A stretch of DNA of 64,000 bases from Mycobacterium sp. WUMAC-067 (GTDB lineage: Bacteria; Actinomycetota; Actinomycetes; Mycobacteriales; Mycobacteriaceae). Where the stretch lies: NCBI RefSeq assembly GCF_020217485.1, contig NZ_JAEKMI010000005.1:1-64000 (forward strand), in the 5' to 3' direction. Positions 42,789 through 54,434 of the stretch are shown in pieces. The notes under the pieces are model-generated. The model saw nothing but the letters and a program-made list of their open reading frames with translations, did no database searches and was not told where the DNA came from. Positions within the stretch are counted from its first letter, which is position 1. Every line of letters begins with the position of its first letter. Position numbers and translations under genes: made by a program.

Positions 42789-43883
42789 CTACTCGTCGTA
42801 GGTCACTTCTACCGAATCAGATTCGGGGTGGGATTGACAGGCCAGGATGAGGCCCTCGTCGAGGTCCTGCTGCTCGAGCACGTCGTTGACCTCCATGTTC
42901 ACCTTGCCGCCGCGCAGGGTGCAGGCGCACGCGCCGCAGTGTCCCTCGCGGCAGGAGAACGGCGCGTCGAGGCCCTTGGCCAGCAGCACGTCGAGCAATT
43001 TGGCGTTGCGCGGCCACGACACGGTGTGGGTCTCACCGTCGAGCTCCACCACCGCGGTGGCCGGCGGCTGGTCGCCCTCGGGGGTGTCCTCGATCTTCAC
43101 CGCCGCGAACGGATCCGACTCCAGCGACTTGAACACTTCGATATGTATTTGCGGCGCAGGGACTTTCAGCGATTCCAGCGCTTCTTTGGCGGAATCCATG
43201 AACGCGCCGGGGCCGCAGATGTAGACGGGCCGATCCGTGTAGGGGGCCGCCAGCTTGGCCAGCGCGGCGACGCTGGGCAGGCCCTGCAGCGATTCCAGCC
43301 AGTGCACGATGGTGAGCCGGTCGGGGTACTTGGCGGACAACTCGCGCAGCGCCTCGGCGAAGATCACCGAATCCTCGTCGCGGTTGGCATACAGCAGCGT
43401 CACCTGTCCGCCGCCGTCGGCCAGCGCCGACTTGCAGATCGACATGATCGGGGTGATCCCGCTGCCCGCGGCCATCAGCAGGAAATCGTCGCCCAGCGTT
43501 TTCGGCACGAAGTTGCCCGACGGCGCCAGCACGTGGATCCGCATGCCCGCCCGCGCGTTGTCGCACAGCCAGTTGGAGGCGTAGCCGTCGGCGGTTCGTT
43601 TGACCGTGACGGCCAGGGCGTCGTCGGTGAACGGCGAGCTGCACAGCGAATAGCAGCGCGCCACCGACCCGGTGCGCTCGCTGGGAACGCGCAGCGTCAG
43701 GAACTGACCCGGCGAGTACCGCAGCCGCTCGGGCGGGATGCCGGGATCCCCTTCGTCGTCGGGCACCGCGAACACCAGAGAGCGCGCATCGTCGGTCTCG
43801 GCGATGACCTCGGCGATCTTGAGTTCAAGGACGTGGTCACCGAGTGGCTCGTCGGCTGCTTGGTCCAGATCCGCCTCGGTCAA
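42789..43883 (-). CDS. kshB: KshB, reductase of 3-ketosteroid 9-alpha-hydroxylase
   Basis: Passes electrons from NADH to the Rieske oxygenase KshA, which hydroxylates C9 and opens ring B. About 364 residues. An FAD domain has RCYSLCSS; an NAD domain has AAGSGITPIMS; a C-terminal plant-type [2Fe-2S] domain has CREGHCGACACTL and a later LACQ cysteine. The best start is TTG at 43883 (AAGGAAGG upstream), in line with the orthologue of about 358 residues. A KstR box lies about 80 bp upstream. Confidence 0.95.
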   Translation of the reverse strand: MTEADLDQAADEPLGDHVLELKIAEVIAETDDARSLVFAVPDDEGDPGIPPERLRYSPGQFLTLRVPSERTGSVARCYSLCSSPFTDDALAVTVKRTADGYASNWLCDNARAGMRIHVLAPSGNFVPKTLGDDFLLMAAGSGITPIMSICKSALADGGGQVTLLYANRDEDSVIFAEALRELSAKYPDRLTIVHWLESLQGLPSVAALAKLAAPYTDRPVYICGPGAFMDSAKEALESLKVPAPQIHIEVFKSLESDPFAAVKIEDTPEGDQPPATAVVELDGETHTVSWPRNAKLLDVLLAKGLDAPFSCREGHCGACACTLRGGKVNMEVNDVLEQQDLDEGLILACQSHPESDSVEVTYDE

Positions 43884-43963
43884 GGCCCGTGCCTTCCTTT
43901 CGTCGCAAAACGTGTCGACCCGCTGCGACCGGCTCCGCCGCTCTTGCGATCGCCACGGGCAAC

Positions 43964-43977
43964 TAGAACATGTTACA
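43964..43977. promoter_or_regulatory. KstR operator on the kshB side
   Basis: TAGAACATGTTACA matches TnnAACnnGTTnnA exactly. It is closer to kshB (minus) and lies in the divergent kshB-hsaA gap. Confidence 0.88.
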
Positions 43978-44031
43978 GAAAAGTGGATTCGTATCGCTAC
44001 CAGCCGCAGGAATACCCTGCTCGACACAAAT

Positions 44032-44045
44032 CGGAACGTGTTCTA
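44032..44045. promoter_or_regulatory. KstR operator on the hsaA side
   Basis: CGGAACGTGTTCTA fits the KstR consensus except the first base. As at fadE34 it runs into a -10-like TAGTCT (44044-44049), so KstR would cover the hsaA promoter. Confidence 0.82.
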
Positions 44046-44095
44046 GTCTCTGGTGTAAGTCCGCTGTGTAAGTCTGGCCCAGGAGGCAAACTTAA

Positions 44096-47058
<2,963 letters not shown>

Positions 47059-47060
47059 CC

Positions 47061-47624
47061 ATGTCAGCGCCCATCGATCCGCGGACCTTCCGGCAGGTGC
47101 TGGGCCAGTTCTGCACCGGCATCACCATCATCACCACGATGCACGACGACGCCCCCGTCGGCTTCGCCTGCCAGTCGTTCGCGGCGCTGTCGCTGGACCC
47201 GCCGCTGGTGCTGTTCTGCCCGACCAAGGTGTCACGGTCCTGGAAGGCCATCGAGGCCTCCGGCCGGTTTTGCGTCAACATGCTGACCGAGCACCAGAAG
47301 CACGTCTCGGCCAGGTTCGGCTCCAAGGAACCCGATAAATTCGCCGGCATCGACTGGCACCCTTCCGATCTCGGGTCACCGATCATCGACGGGTCGCTGG
47401 CCTACATCGACTGCACGGTGGCCTCCGCGCACGACGGGGGAGACCACTTCGTGGTGTTCGGTGCGGTGCAATCGCTTTCGGAGGCGCCCAAGATCAAGCC
47501 GCGCCCGCTGCTGTTCTATCGCGGTGAATACACGGGCATCGAACCGGACAAGACGACGCCGGCGCAGTGGCGCGATGACCTGGAAGCCTTCCTCACCACC
47601 ACCACCCAGGACACCTGGCTCTAG
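47061..47624 (+). CDS. hsaB: HsaB, flavin reductase of 3-HSA hydroxylase
   Basis: Supplies reduced flavin to HsaA. The product is 187 residues, exact family length, with the flavin-reductase split-barrel: FCTGITIITT, GFACQSFAALSLDPPLVLFCP and RPLLFYRGEY. Last gene of the hsa operon before a strong hairpin at 47628-47696. Confidence 0.96.
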   Translation: MSAPIDPRTFRQVLGQFCTGITIITTMHDDAPVGFACQSFAALSLDPPLVLFCPTKVSRSWKAIEASGRFCVNMLTEHQKHVSARFGSKEPDKFAGIDWHPSDLGSPIIDGSLAYIDCTVASAHDGGDHFVVFGAVQSLSEAPKIKPRPLLFYRGEYTGIEPDKTTPAQWRDDLEAFLTTTTQDTWL

Positions 47625-47627
47625 AGC

Positions 47628-47696
47628 GTCCCGCGGGCGTAACGCCACGGCGACTTTTTCGCGTGTTCTTCCGCCGTGGCGTTACGGCCGCGGGAC
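47628..47696 (+). terminator. Long hairpin between hsaB and nat
   Basis: 25-nt arms (47628-47652 and 47672-47696) pair at 24 of 25 positions around a 19-nt loop containing TTTTT. It begins 4 nt after the hsaB stop, fits a terminator, and may be a dispersed palindromic repeat. A second, 14-bp palindrome GCCCCGCGCGGGGC (47713-47726) lies just before nat. Confidence 0.8.
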
Positions 47697-47739
47697 ACCC
47701 GGCCGCCGTAGAGCCCCGCGCGGGGCCCAGAATGGTTCC

Positions 47740-48570
47740 ATGACGCTGGATCTGGGCGCGTACTTCGATCGCATCGACTACCGCGGCGCGGCCGAGCCGA
47801 ATCTTGAGGTGCTGCAGGATCTGATGACCGCGCACACCGGGTCGATCCCGTTCGAGAACCTCGATCCGCTGATGGGGGTGCCGGTCGACGACCTGAGCCC
47901 CGAAGCCCTCACCGACAAGCTGGTGTACCGGCGCCGGGGCGGTTACTGCTACGAGCAGAACGGCCTGATGGGGTACGTGCTGGCCGAGATCGGCTTCCGG
48001 GTGCGCCGCCTGGCCGGGCGGGTGGTGTGGATGCAGCCGCCCGACGCGCCGCCCGGCGCCCAGACACACACGGCGTTGGCGGTGACGTTCCCGGGCTCGC
48101 AGGGCTCCTATCTGGTCGACGTCGGGTTCGGTGGTCAGACGCTGACCTCACCCATCCGCTTCGAGACCGGAAACGCCCAGCAGACAACGCACGAGCCGTA
48201 CCGGCTCAACGATCGCGGCGACGGCCTGGTGCTGCAAGCCCTGCTCCGCGACGAGTGGAAACCGCTGTACGTGTTCGGCACCCAGACCGTTCCGCAGATC
48301 GATCTGAGGGTGGGCAGCTGGTACGTCTCCACGCACCCCGAGTCGCACTTCGTGACCGCGCTGATGGCTGCGGTGACGACCGCCGACGCCCGCTACAACC
48401 TGGCCGGCCGCAACCTGACCATCCACCGCGCCGACGGCAGCGAGAAAATCCGGCTCGATGATGCGGCGGCGGTCGTCGACGTCCTCGGTGACCGATTCGG
48501 CATCGACGTGACCGGGATCGGCGAGCGCGGTGCGCTCGAGGCCCGCATCGGGCAGGTGCTGGACGCCTAG
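47740..48570 (+). CDS. nat: Arylamine N-acetyltransferase (NAT)
   Basis: Transfers acyl groups from CoA to arylamines and hydrazines such as isoniazid; in mycobacteria it is linked to cholesterol-derived propionyl-CoA. The 276-residue product has the catalytic triad Cys70 (RGGYCYEQNG), His110 (AQTHTALAV) and Asp127 (YLVDVGFGG). The ATG lies after the hairpin region, so nat may be transcribed partly independently of hsaACDB. Confidence 0.95.
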   Translation: MTLDLGAYFDRIDYRGAAEPNLEVLQDLMTAHTGSIPFENLDPLMGVPVDDLSPEALTDKLVYRRRGGYCYEQNGLMGYVLAEIGFRVRRLAGRVVWMQPPDAPPGAQTHTALAVTFPGSQGSYLVDVGFGGQTLTSPIRFETGNAQQTTHEPYRLNDRGDGLVLQALLRDEWKPLYVFGTQTVPQIDLRVGSWYVSTHPESHFVTALMAAVTTADARYNLAGRNLTIHRADGSEKIRLDDAAAVVDVLGDRFGIDVTGIGERGALEARIGQVLDA

Positions 48571-48577
48571 TCCTCGG

Positions 48578-49744
48578 CTAGCGGGCCGAAAGCCACGGGC
48601 CGAGCCGTCGCACCGCTTCCTCGATGTCGGCGGTGGGCCCGGCGAAGGACATCCGGACGAACGAATTGCCGCGGGCGGTGTCGAAGTCGATACCGGGCGC
48701 GATGGCGATGCCGGTCTCTTCCAACAGTTTTGAGCAGAACTCCATCGAGTTGTCGGTGTAATCCGAGACGTCGGCGTACACATAGAAGGCGCCGTCGGTG
48801 GGGGCCAGGCGCTCGACGCCGATGCCGCGCAGCCCGTCCAGCAGCAGCGAGCGGTTGGTGGCGTAGTGGTGCAGGTGGCCGTCGGCTTCGGCGGTGGCCT
48901 CCGGGGTGAAGGCCGCCACCGCGGCCAGCTGCGAGAGCACGGGCGGGCAGATGGTGAAGTTCCCGGTGAGGCAATCCACCGCACGGCGTAACTCGGCCGG
49001 CACCAACAGCCAGCCCAGCCGCCAGCCCGTCATCGCGTAGTACTTCGAAAAGCTGTTGACCACCACGGCATTTCGCGATGTCTGCCACGCGCAGCTGGTC
49101 TGCGGCGCGCCCTCGTAGACCAGCCCGTGGTAGACCTCGTCGCTGATCAGCCGCGCTCCGGACGCATCGCACCAGGCGGCGATCGCGGCCAGCTCGTCCG
49201 GGGCGATAACCGTTCCGGTGGGGTTGGCGGGGCTCGCCACGATGACTCCCTGCACCGGCGGGTCGAGTTCGGCGAGCATCCGCGCGGTGGGCTGGAAGCG
49301 GGTCTGCGGCCCGCAGGGGATCTCCACCACCTCGCATCCCAGCGCCGACAAGATGTTTCGGTAGCACGGGTAACCGGGAGTGGCCAGCGCCACCCGGTCG
49401 CCGACGTCGAAGCAGGCCAGGAAGGTGAGTAGAAATCCACCCGAGGAGCCCGTGGTGATCACCACGGCGTCGGGTTCGACGTCGAGCCCGTGCTGGCGCC
49501 GGTAGTCCCCGGCGATCGCGGCGCGCAGCTCGGGAATGCCCAGCGACACCGAGTAACCCAGCTCGTTGGAGTGCACCGCCGCCGCGGCCGCCGCCCGCAC
49601 CGGCTCGGGCGCGCCCACGCTGGGCTGGCCCGCCGACAGGTTGACCAGATCGCCGTGGCTGCGCTGGCGTTCGGCGGCCGCCAGCCAGACATCCATCACA
49701 TAGAACGGTGGGATGCCCGCGCGCAGCGAGACACGGTCGGTCAC
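48578..49744 (-). CDS. aspB: PLP-dependent aminotransferase (AspB-like, fold type I)
   Basis: A 388-residue class I/II aminotransferase. The PLP lysine is in NSFSKYYAMTGWRLG near residue 234. Other marks are ASPANPTGT, SDEVYHGL and the C-terminal substrate arginine in SFVRMSFAG. Its GTG overlaps the fadE33 stop, so it is the last gene of the fadD3-fadE31-fadE32-fadE33 run. Why an aminotransferase is tied to steroid genes is unclear. Confidence 0.93.
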   Translation of the reverse strand: MTDRVSLRAGIPPFYVMDVWLAAAERQRSHGDLVNLSAGQPSVGAPEPVRAAAAAAVHSNELGYSVSLGIPELRAAIAGDYRRQHGLDVEPDAVVITTGSSGGFLLTFLACFDVGDRVALATPGYPCYRNILSALGCEVVEIPCGPQTRFQPTARMLAELDPPVQGVIVASPANPTGTVIAPDELAAIAAWCDASGARLISDEVYHGLVYEGAPQTSCAWQTSRNAVVVNSFSKYYAMTGWRLGWLLVPAELRRAVDCLTGNFTICPPVLSQLAAVAAFTPEATAEADGHLHHYATNRSLLLDGLRGIGVERLAPTDGAFYVYADVSDYTDNSMEFCSKLLEETGIAIAPGIDFDTARGNSFVRMSFAGPTADIEEAVRRLGPWLSAR

Positions 49745-50691
49745 GGCGTCTGGAGTACCTCGGATTCCAGGCGGTTAAGCAACTGTCGGGGCGAATCCAG
49801 CAGGTGCGCGCTGCCGTGGGCGCGTTTGAAGTACAGGTGCATGTCGTGTTCCCAGGTGATCGCGATGCCGCCGTGCAACTGGATGCCTTCGGCGGCCACG
49901 GTGTTCAGCGCCTCGGTGGCGGCCAGCCGGGCGGCGGCGGCGTTGGTGGGAGTGGGGTCGTCACACGCGTCGGACACGACGGCCTTCGCCGCGGCGACGG
50001 TGACATACAGATCGGCCATCCGATGCTTGAGCGCCTGAAAGCTGCCGATCGGCCGGCCGAATTGCACGCGGTCCTTGGCATACTCGACGGTCAGCTCCAG
50101 ACAGCGTTCGGCGGCGCCGATCTGCTCGGCGGCCAGCAGGATGGCCGCCGTGTCCGCCAGGCCAGGGTCCGTTCCGATCGCCTCGGTCTCCTCCGGTTGC
50201 ACCCGCGCCAGGCGTCGGGTCGGGTCCATGGTGGTGACGGCCTGCGCGCTGAACCGGGTCCACCTGCTCAGCCGGCCGTCCTCGACGGCGACCACGACGT
50301 CGGCGACGTCGCCGTTGACCACGTAGTCGGGATCGAGCGCCAGCGCGCCGATCGCGGCGCCCTCGGCCAGGCGCACCAGCGTCGCGGCGTCCGGCTCGGG
50401 CGCGCTGAGCAGCGCCAGCTCGGCGAGCGTGGTGCCCAGCAGCGGGGAGGGCACCAGGGCGCGGCCCAGTTCCTGCAAAACCGCTGCGGCGTCCGCCAAT
50501 TCGCCGCCGGCGCCGCCCAGCTCCTCAGGGATCACCAGGGCCGCGGCGCCGACCTGCTCGCACAGCAGCTGCCAGAGCGATTCGTCGTAGCCGCGGTCGG
50601 ATTCCATGGCGGCGCGCACCGCGGCCGGGCCGGCGTGCTTGGCCACCAGGGCGGCAACGGTCTCGGCCAGCATCTGCCGTTCTTCACTCAT
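49741..50691 (-). CDS. fadE33: FadE33 acyl-CoA dehydrogenase subunit
   Basis: A 316-residue ACAD-family subunit with FGRPIGSFQALKH and IQLHGGIAITWEHD in the C-terminal helical domain. It is shorter than classical dehydrogenases (about 380), as is typical of the mycobacterial steroid ACAD subunits that work as alpha2beta2 pairs. ATG overlaps the fadE32 stop. In the HIP pathway (KstR2 regulon). Confidence 0.93.
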   Translation of the reverse strand: MSEERQMLAETVAALVAKHAGPAAVRAAMESDRGYDESLWQLLCEQVGAAALVIPEELGGAGGELADAAAVLQELGRALVPSPLLGTTLAELALLSAPEPDAATLVRLAEGAAIGALALDPDYVVNGDVADVVVAVEDGRLSRWTRFSAQAVTTMDPTRRLARVQPEETEAIGTDPGLADTAAILLAAEQIGAAERCLELTVEYAKDRVQFGRPIGSFQALKHRMADLYVTVAAAKAVVSDACDDPTPTNAAAARLAATEALNTVAAEGIQLHGGIAITWEHDMHLYFKRAHGSAHLLDSPRQLLNRLESEVLQTP

Positions 50692-51641
50692 AGCGCCTCC
50701 AGCACTCGCCGCCGATGTTCCTCCGGCGTCCCCCACGCGGACCGCAAGGCCTGCACCCGCAGCAGCAACAGCGACAGGTCGTGTTCCTGGGTGAAGCCGA
50801 TCGCGCCGTGGGTCTGCAGCGCCGAGCGCGCCGCCAGCAGTCCGGCCTCGGACGCCGCCGCCTTGGCCGCGCTCACGTCGCGCGGGTCCAGCGTCAACGC
50901 CGCGCCGTGCACCAGCGGCCGGGCCAGCTCGATGGCGATGTGCACATCGGCGAGCTTGTGTTTGATCGCCTGATACGAGCCGATCACCCGGCCGAACTGG
51001 GTGCGTTGCTTGGCGTAGTCGACGGCGGCGTCGCGCAGCGCCTCGGCGGCGCCGACCAGTTGCGCCGCGGTGGCCAGCGCGCCGAACTCGAAGGCGCGCT
51101 TGGTGTCCGCCCGCCACGTCGAGCCGGTCGGGGTCACGTCGTACAACCGGCGGCTGGGGTCGACGGACTCGTGCTCGTCACCCGCGGTGGCTTCGGTGAC
51201 CCCATCAGTCTCGTTTAAGCCGGCCAGCAGCACCAGGCCGGCCGCGTCGGCGTCAACGGCCCGCGGTACCCGCGGCGGCAGCGCGACCGTGGCGATGAGT
51301 TCGCCGGACGCGAGCCCGGCACACCGCTCGGCGTGGTCGTCGGAGGCGAGCAATATCGGTGCCACAGCGATGGATTCGACCACCGGGCCGGGCACGCACC
51401 AGTGCCCGAGGCGCTCGAGGGCGACGACCAGGTCGATCGGCTCTGCCTCGATGCCGTCGAATTTCTCCGGCACGGCCAGGGCCGTGACGCCCAGGTTTGC
51501 CAGCTGTTCCCACACCTTGCGGCCCGGCGCGGTGTCGCCCGCGGCCCACGCGCGCACGGCGCCGGGCAGGTCCGCGGCGCCGAGCGCGGCATCGATGCTG
51601 GCGGCGAAGTCACGCTGCTGTTCGTCTAGCGCAAATTTCAC
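50688..51641 (-). CDS. fadE32: FadE32 acyl-CoA dehydrogenase subunit
   Basis: A 317-residue ACAD subunit, with FGRVIGSYQAIKHKLAD and TQEHDLSLLLLR in the C-terminal domain. It acts late in C/D-ring degradation together with FadE31/FadE33. The GTG start overlaps the fadE31 stop and its own TGA overlaps fadE33, so the three are tightly coupled. Confidence 0.93.
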   Translation of the reverse strand: MKFALDEQQRDFAASIDAALGAADLPGAVRAWAAGDTAPGRKVWEQLANLGVTALAVPEKFDGIEAEPIDLVVALERLGHWCVPGPVVESIAVAPILLASDDHAERCAGLASGELIATVALPPRVPRAVDADAAGLVLLAGLNETDGVTEATAGDEHESVDPSRRLYDVTPTGSTWRADTKRAFEFGALATAAQLVGAAEALRDAAVDYAKQRTQFGRVIGSYQAIKHKLADVHIAIELARPLVHGAALTLDPRDVSAAKAAASEAGLLAARSALQTHGAIGFTQEHDLSLLLLRVQALRSAWGTPEEHRRRVLEAL

Positions 51642-52783
51642 TTCTTGCCTCCGGACTTCTCGCGCGGCAGGCCCAGCAACCGCTCGGAGATGATGTTGCG
51701 CTGAATTTCGTTGGTGCCGGCGTAGATCGGACCGCCCAGCGCGAACAGCAGGCCTTCGGTCCACGGGCCGGCGAGTTCCCCGTCCGCGGCGAGGAGGTCG
51801 AGCGCGGTCTGGTGCAGTTCGACGTCGAGGTCGGACCAGAACACTTTGGTCACCGACGATTCGGCGCCCAGCTCGCCGCCGAGGGCCAGCCTGGTCACCG
51901 TGCCGAAGGTCTGCAGCCGGTAGGCCTGCGCCTTGATCCAGCCGTCGGCGACCCGGTCGGCGAACGCCGCCGGCGCGCCGCTGTCCTTCCACAGCTGCAC
52001 CAACCGTTCCGCCGTCGCCAGGAAGCGGGCCGGGCTGCGCAGCGACATGCCGCGTTCGTTGCTCGACGTGCTCATGGCCGCCCGCCAGCCCTCGTGCGGG
52101 GTGCCGATCACGTCCTCGTCGGGAACGAAGACGTCGTCGAGGAAGATCTCGCCGAATCCGGTGTCGCCGCCGAGTTGGACGATCGGCCGCACCGTGATGC
52201 CCTTGGCCTTCAGGTCGAACATGAAGTAGGTCAGCCCGTTGTGGCGCTCGGCGCCGGGGTCGGACCGGAACAGCCCGAATCCCCGCTCGGCGAACGGCGC
52301 CCGCGAGCTCCAGATCTTCTGCCCGTTGAGCAGCCAGCCGCCGTCGGTCTGTGTGGCGGTGGACCGCAGCGACGCCAGGTCGCTGCCGGACTCGGGCTCC
52401 GACCACGCCTGCGCCCAGATCTCTTCGCCGCTGGCCATTTTCGGCAGGATCCGGGCCTGTTGCTCTTCGGTGCCGTGCGCGAACAGGGTCGGCGCCAGCA
52501 TCGAGGTGCCGTTGGCGCTGGCCCGGCCCGGCGCCCCGGCGCGGAAGTACTCCTCTTCGAACACCACCCAGTGCAGCAGCGGCGCGTCGCGGCCGCCGTA
52601 GCGCTTCGGCCAGGTGATCACCGAAAGCCCGGCGTCGAACAGCACCCGGTCCCAACGCCGGTGCTGGTCAAAGCCTTCGGCGTTGTCGTATGACTTCGTC
52701 GGGATCGACTCGGCGTTGGCCGACAAGAATTCCCGGACCTCGGCCTGGAAGGCCAAGGTGTCGTCGTCTAGATCCAGATCCAT
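51638..52783 (-). CDS. fadE31: FadE31 acyl-CoA dehydrogenase
   Basis: A 381-residue full-length ACAD: SEPESGSDLASLR, WLLNGQKIWSS, ELGAESSVTKVFW and GPIYAGTNEIQRNIISERLLG. Likely the FAD-binding catalytic partner for the shorter FadE32/FadE33 subunits. The ATG overlaps the fadD3 stop (TGATG). Confidence 0.94.
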   Translation of the reverse strand: MDLDLDDDTLAFQAEVREFLSANAESIPTKSYDNAEGFDQHRRWDRVLFDAGLSVITWPKRYGGRDAPLLHWVVFEEEYFRAGAPGRASANGTSMLAPTLFAHGTEEQQARILPKMASGEEIWAQAWSEPESGSDLASLRSTATQTDGGWLLNGQKIWSSRAPFAERGFGLFRSDPGAERHNGLTYFMFDLKAKGITVRPIVQLGGDTGFGEIFLDDVFVPDEDVIGTPHEGWRAAMSTSSNERGMSLRSPARFLATAERLVQLWKDSGAPAAFADRVADGWIKAQAYRLQTFGTVTRLALGGELGAESSVTKVFWSDLDVELHQTALDLLAADGELAGPWTEGLLFALGGPIYAGTNEIQRNIISERLLGLPREKSGGKK

Positions 52784-54318
52784 CAGTCCAGCTCTCGCAG
52801 TTGTGGTTTGACCACCTTGCCGCCCGCATTGCGCGGCAACGCGTCGACGAACCGCACCGACCTCGGCGCCTTGAAGTTCGCCAAATGCTCACGGGTGTAA
52901 GCGATCACAGATTGTTCGTCGAGTTGCGCGCCGGGCCGGGTGACCAGGAACGCCCGGCCCACTTCGCCGAGCCGCTCGTCGGGAACCCCGATCACCGCGG
53001 CGTCGGCCACGCCGTCGAGGCGGGCCAGCACCTGCTCGATCTCGGCGGGGTACACGTTGAATCCTCCGCAGATGTACATGTCTTTGAGCCGGTCGGTGAT
53101 GCGCAGGTTGCCGGCCGCGTCGAGCACGCCGATGTCACCGGTGTGCAGCCAACCGTCGGCGTCGATGGCGGCCGCGGTGGCCCGCGGGTCGTCGAGGTAG
53201 CCCAGCATCACGTTGGGCCCGCGCAGCAGCACCTCTCCCGATTCGCCGGATTCCCCGGAGTCGATGCGCAATTCGAAGTCGGCGAACGGGCGCCCGCAGG
53301 TGGTGGCGACGGTGACGGCGTCGTCGTCGGCGCGGCACATGGTGCCCATGCCGTTGGCCTCGGTGAGCCCGTAGGCGGTCAGCACGATGTCGATGTCGAG
53401 TTCGGACTGCATGCGCTCGACCAACACGACCGGCACGGTGGCCGCCCCGGTCACCGCGAAGCGCAGCGAGCTCAGGTCGTAATCGTCGCGAGCCGGATGA
53501 TCCAGCAAGGTCTGGTAAATCGTTGGCGGACCGGGCAATACGGTGATGCGGTGTTGCTCGATCGCCTGCAGCGCGCGCAGCGGGTCGAAGGTGAGGTGGG
53601 GGATCAGCGTCGCGCCGGTCTGCAGACAGGCCAGGATGCCGGCCTTGTAGCCGAAGTTGTGAAAGAACGGGTTGATGCACAGGTAGCGGTCGTCGGCGGT
53701 GATCTTGCCGTTGGCCGCCCACGACGCCGAGGCCGACAGCGACTGCCGGTGCGCGCACAGCACGCCTTTGCTGCGGCCGGTGGTGCCCGAGGTGAACAGG
53801 ACGTCGCTGACGTCGTCGGGCGTGACCGCCGCGGCCCGGGCGGCGACCGCGTCGAGGTCGGTGCCGCCGGCGACGAACTCGTCCCAGGTGCCATCTGGTG
53901 CGTCGATCGGTATCCGCACGATGTGCCGCAACGCGGGCAGCGCCGCCCGATCCAGATCGGCGACGCGATCGTTGCCCAGGAACTCGCCCATGCCGAACAG
54001 CACCGGCGCCTCGACGCGGGCCAGGATGTCACCGGCCTCCGCGGCCGTGTAGCGGGTGTTCAGCGGAACCATGGCGGCGCCGGCGTGGTGGATGGCCAGG
54101 CAGGCCACCACCCAATGCCAGGTGTTGGGGGACCAGATCGCCACCCGGTCGCCGGCCTGCACACCCAGCGCGATCAGTGCCGCCGCCGCCCGGTGCACCT
54201 CGTCGCGCAAGGCGGCGGCGGTGAAGGATCGTTCCTCGGTGATCAGGGCGTCGTGATCGGGGAGTCGGCCCGCGAAACGATCCAGCGCCGCGGGCACGGT
54301 GCGGGGATCGGTGGTCAT
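52783..54318 (-). CDS. fadD3: FadD3, HIP-CoA synthetase
   Basis: ATP-dependent acyl-CoA ligase that activates HIP, the indane propionate left after ring A/B loss, the entry step of C/D-ring degradation. About 511 residues from the ATG of MTTDPRTVPA. Adenylate-forming motifs: LFTSGTTGRSKGV, AYGLTEANGMGT, GWLHTGDIG and the C-terminal lysine in NAGGKVVKP. A KstR2 operator lies about 90 bp upstream, shared with fadE30. Confidence 0.95.
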   Translation of the reverse strand: MTTDPRTVPAALDRFAGRLPDHDALITEERSFTAAALRDEVHRAAAALIALGVQAGDRVAIWSPNTWHWVVACLAIHHAGAAMVPLNTRYTAAEAGDILARVEAPVLFGMGEFLGNDRVADLDRAALPALRHIVRIPIDAPDGTWDEFVAGGTDLDAVAARAAAVTPDDVSDVLFTSGTTGRSKGVLCAHRQSLSASASWAANGKITADDRYLCINPFFHNFGYKAGILACLQTGATLIPHLTFDPLRALQAIEQHRITVLPGPPTIYQTLLDHPARDDYDLSSLRFAVTGAATVPVVLVERMQSELDIDIVLTAYGLTEANGMGTMCRADDDAVTVATTCGRPFADFELRIDSGESGESGEVLLRGPNVMLGYLDDPRATAAAIDADGWLHTGDIGVLDAAGNLRITDRLKDMYICGGFNVYPAEIEQVLARLDGVADAAVIGVPDERLGEVGRAFLVTRPGAQLDEQSVIAYTREHLANFKAPRSVRFVDALPRNAGGKVVKPQLRELD

Positions 54319-54403
54319 CGGCGACGCTCCTCGAATGCTCTGAGTGCGATCGCTCGGTTCCTCCTCATGCCGCCACATGGCATGCCTCGTGACCGAGCTA
54401 CAA

Positions 54404-54417
54404 AGCAAGTGCTTGGT
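54404..54417. promoter_or_regulatory. KstR2 operator between fadD3 and fadE30
   Basis: AGCAAGTGCTTGGT matches the KstR2 consensus AnCAAGnnCTTGnT. It lies 4 bp upstream of the fadE30 -10 box TAGCCT (54422-54427). Confidence 0.9.
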
Positions 54418-54421
54418 AGGT

Positions 54422-54434
54422 TAGCCTACAAGGC
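54422..54434 (+). promoter_or_regulatory. Leaderless promoter of fadE30 (-10 TAGCCT)
   Basis: TAGCCT followed by 7 nt and the fadE30 ATG at 54435. Confidence 0.55.
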
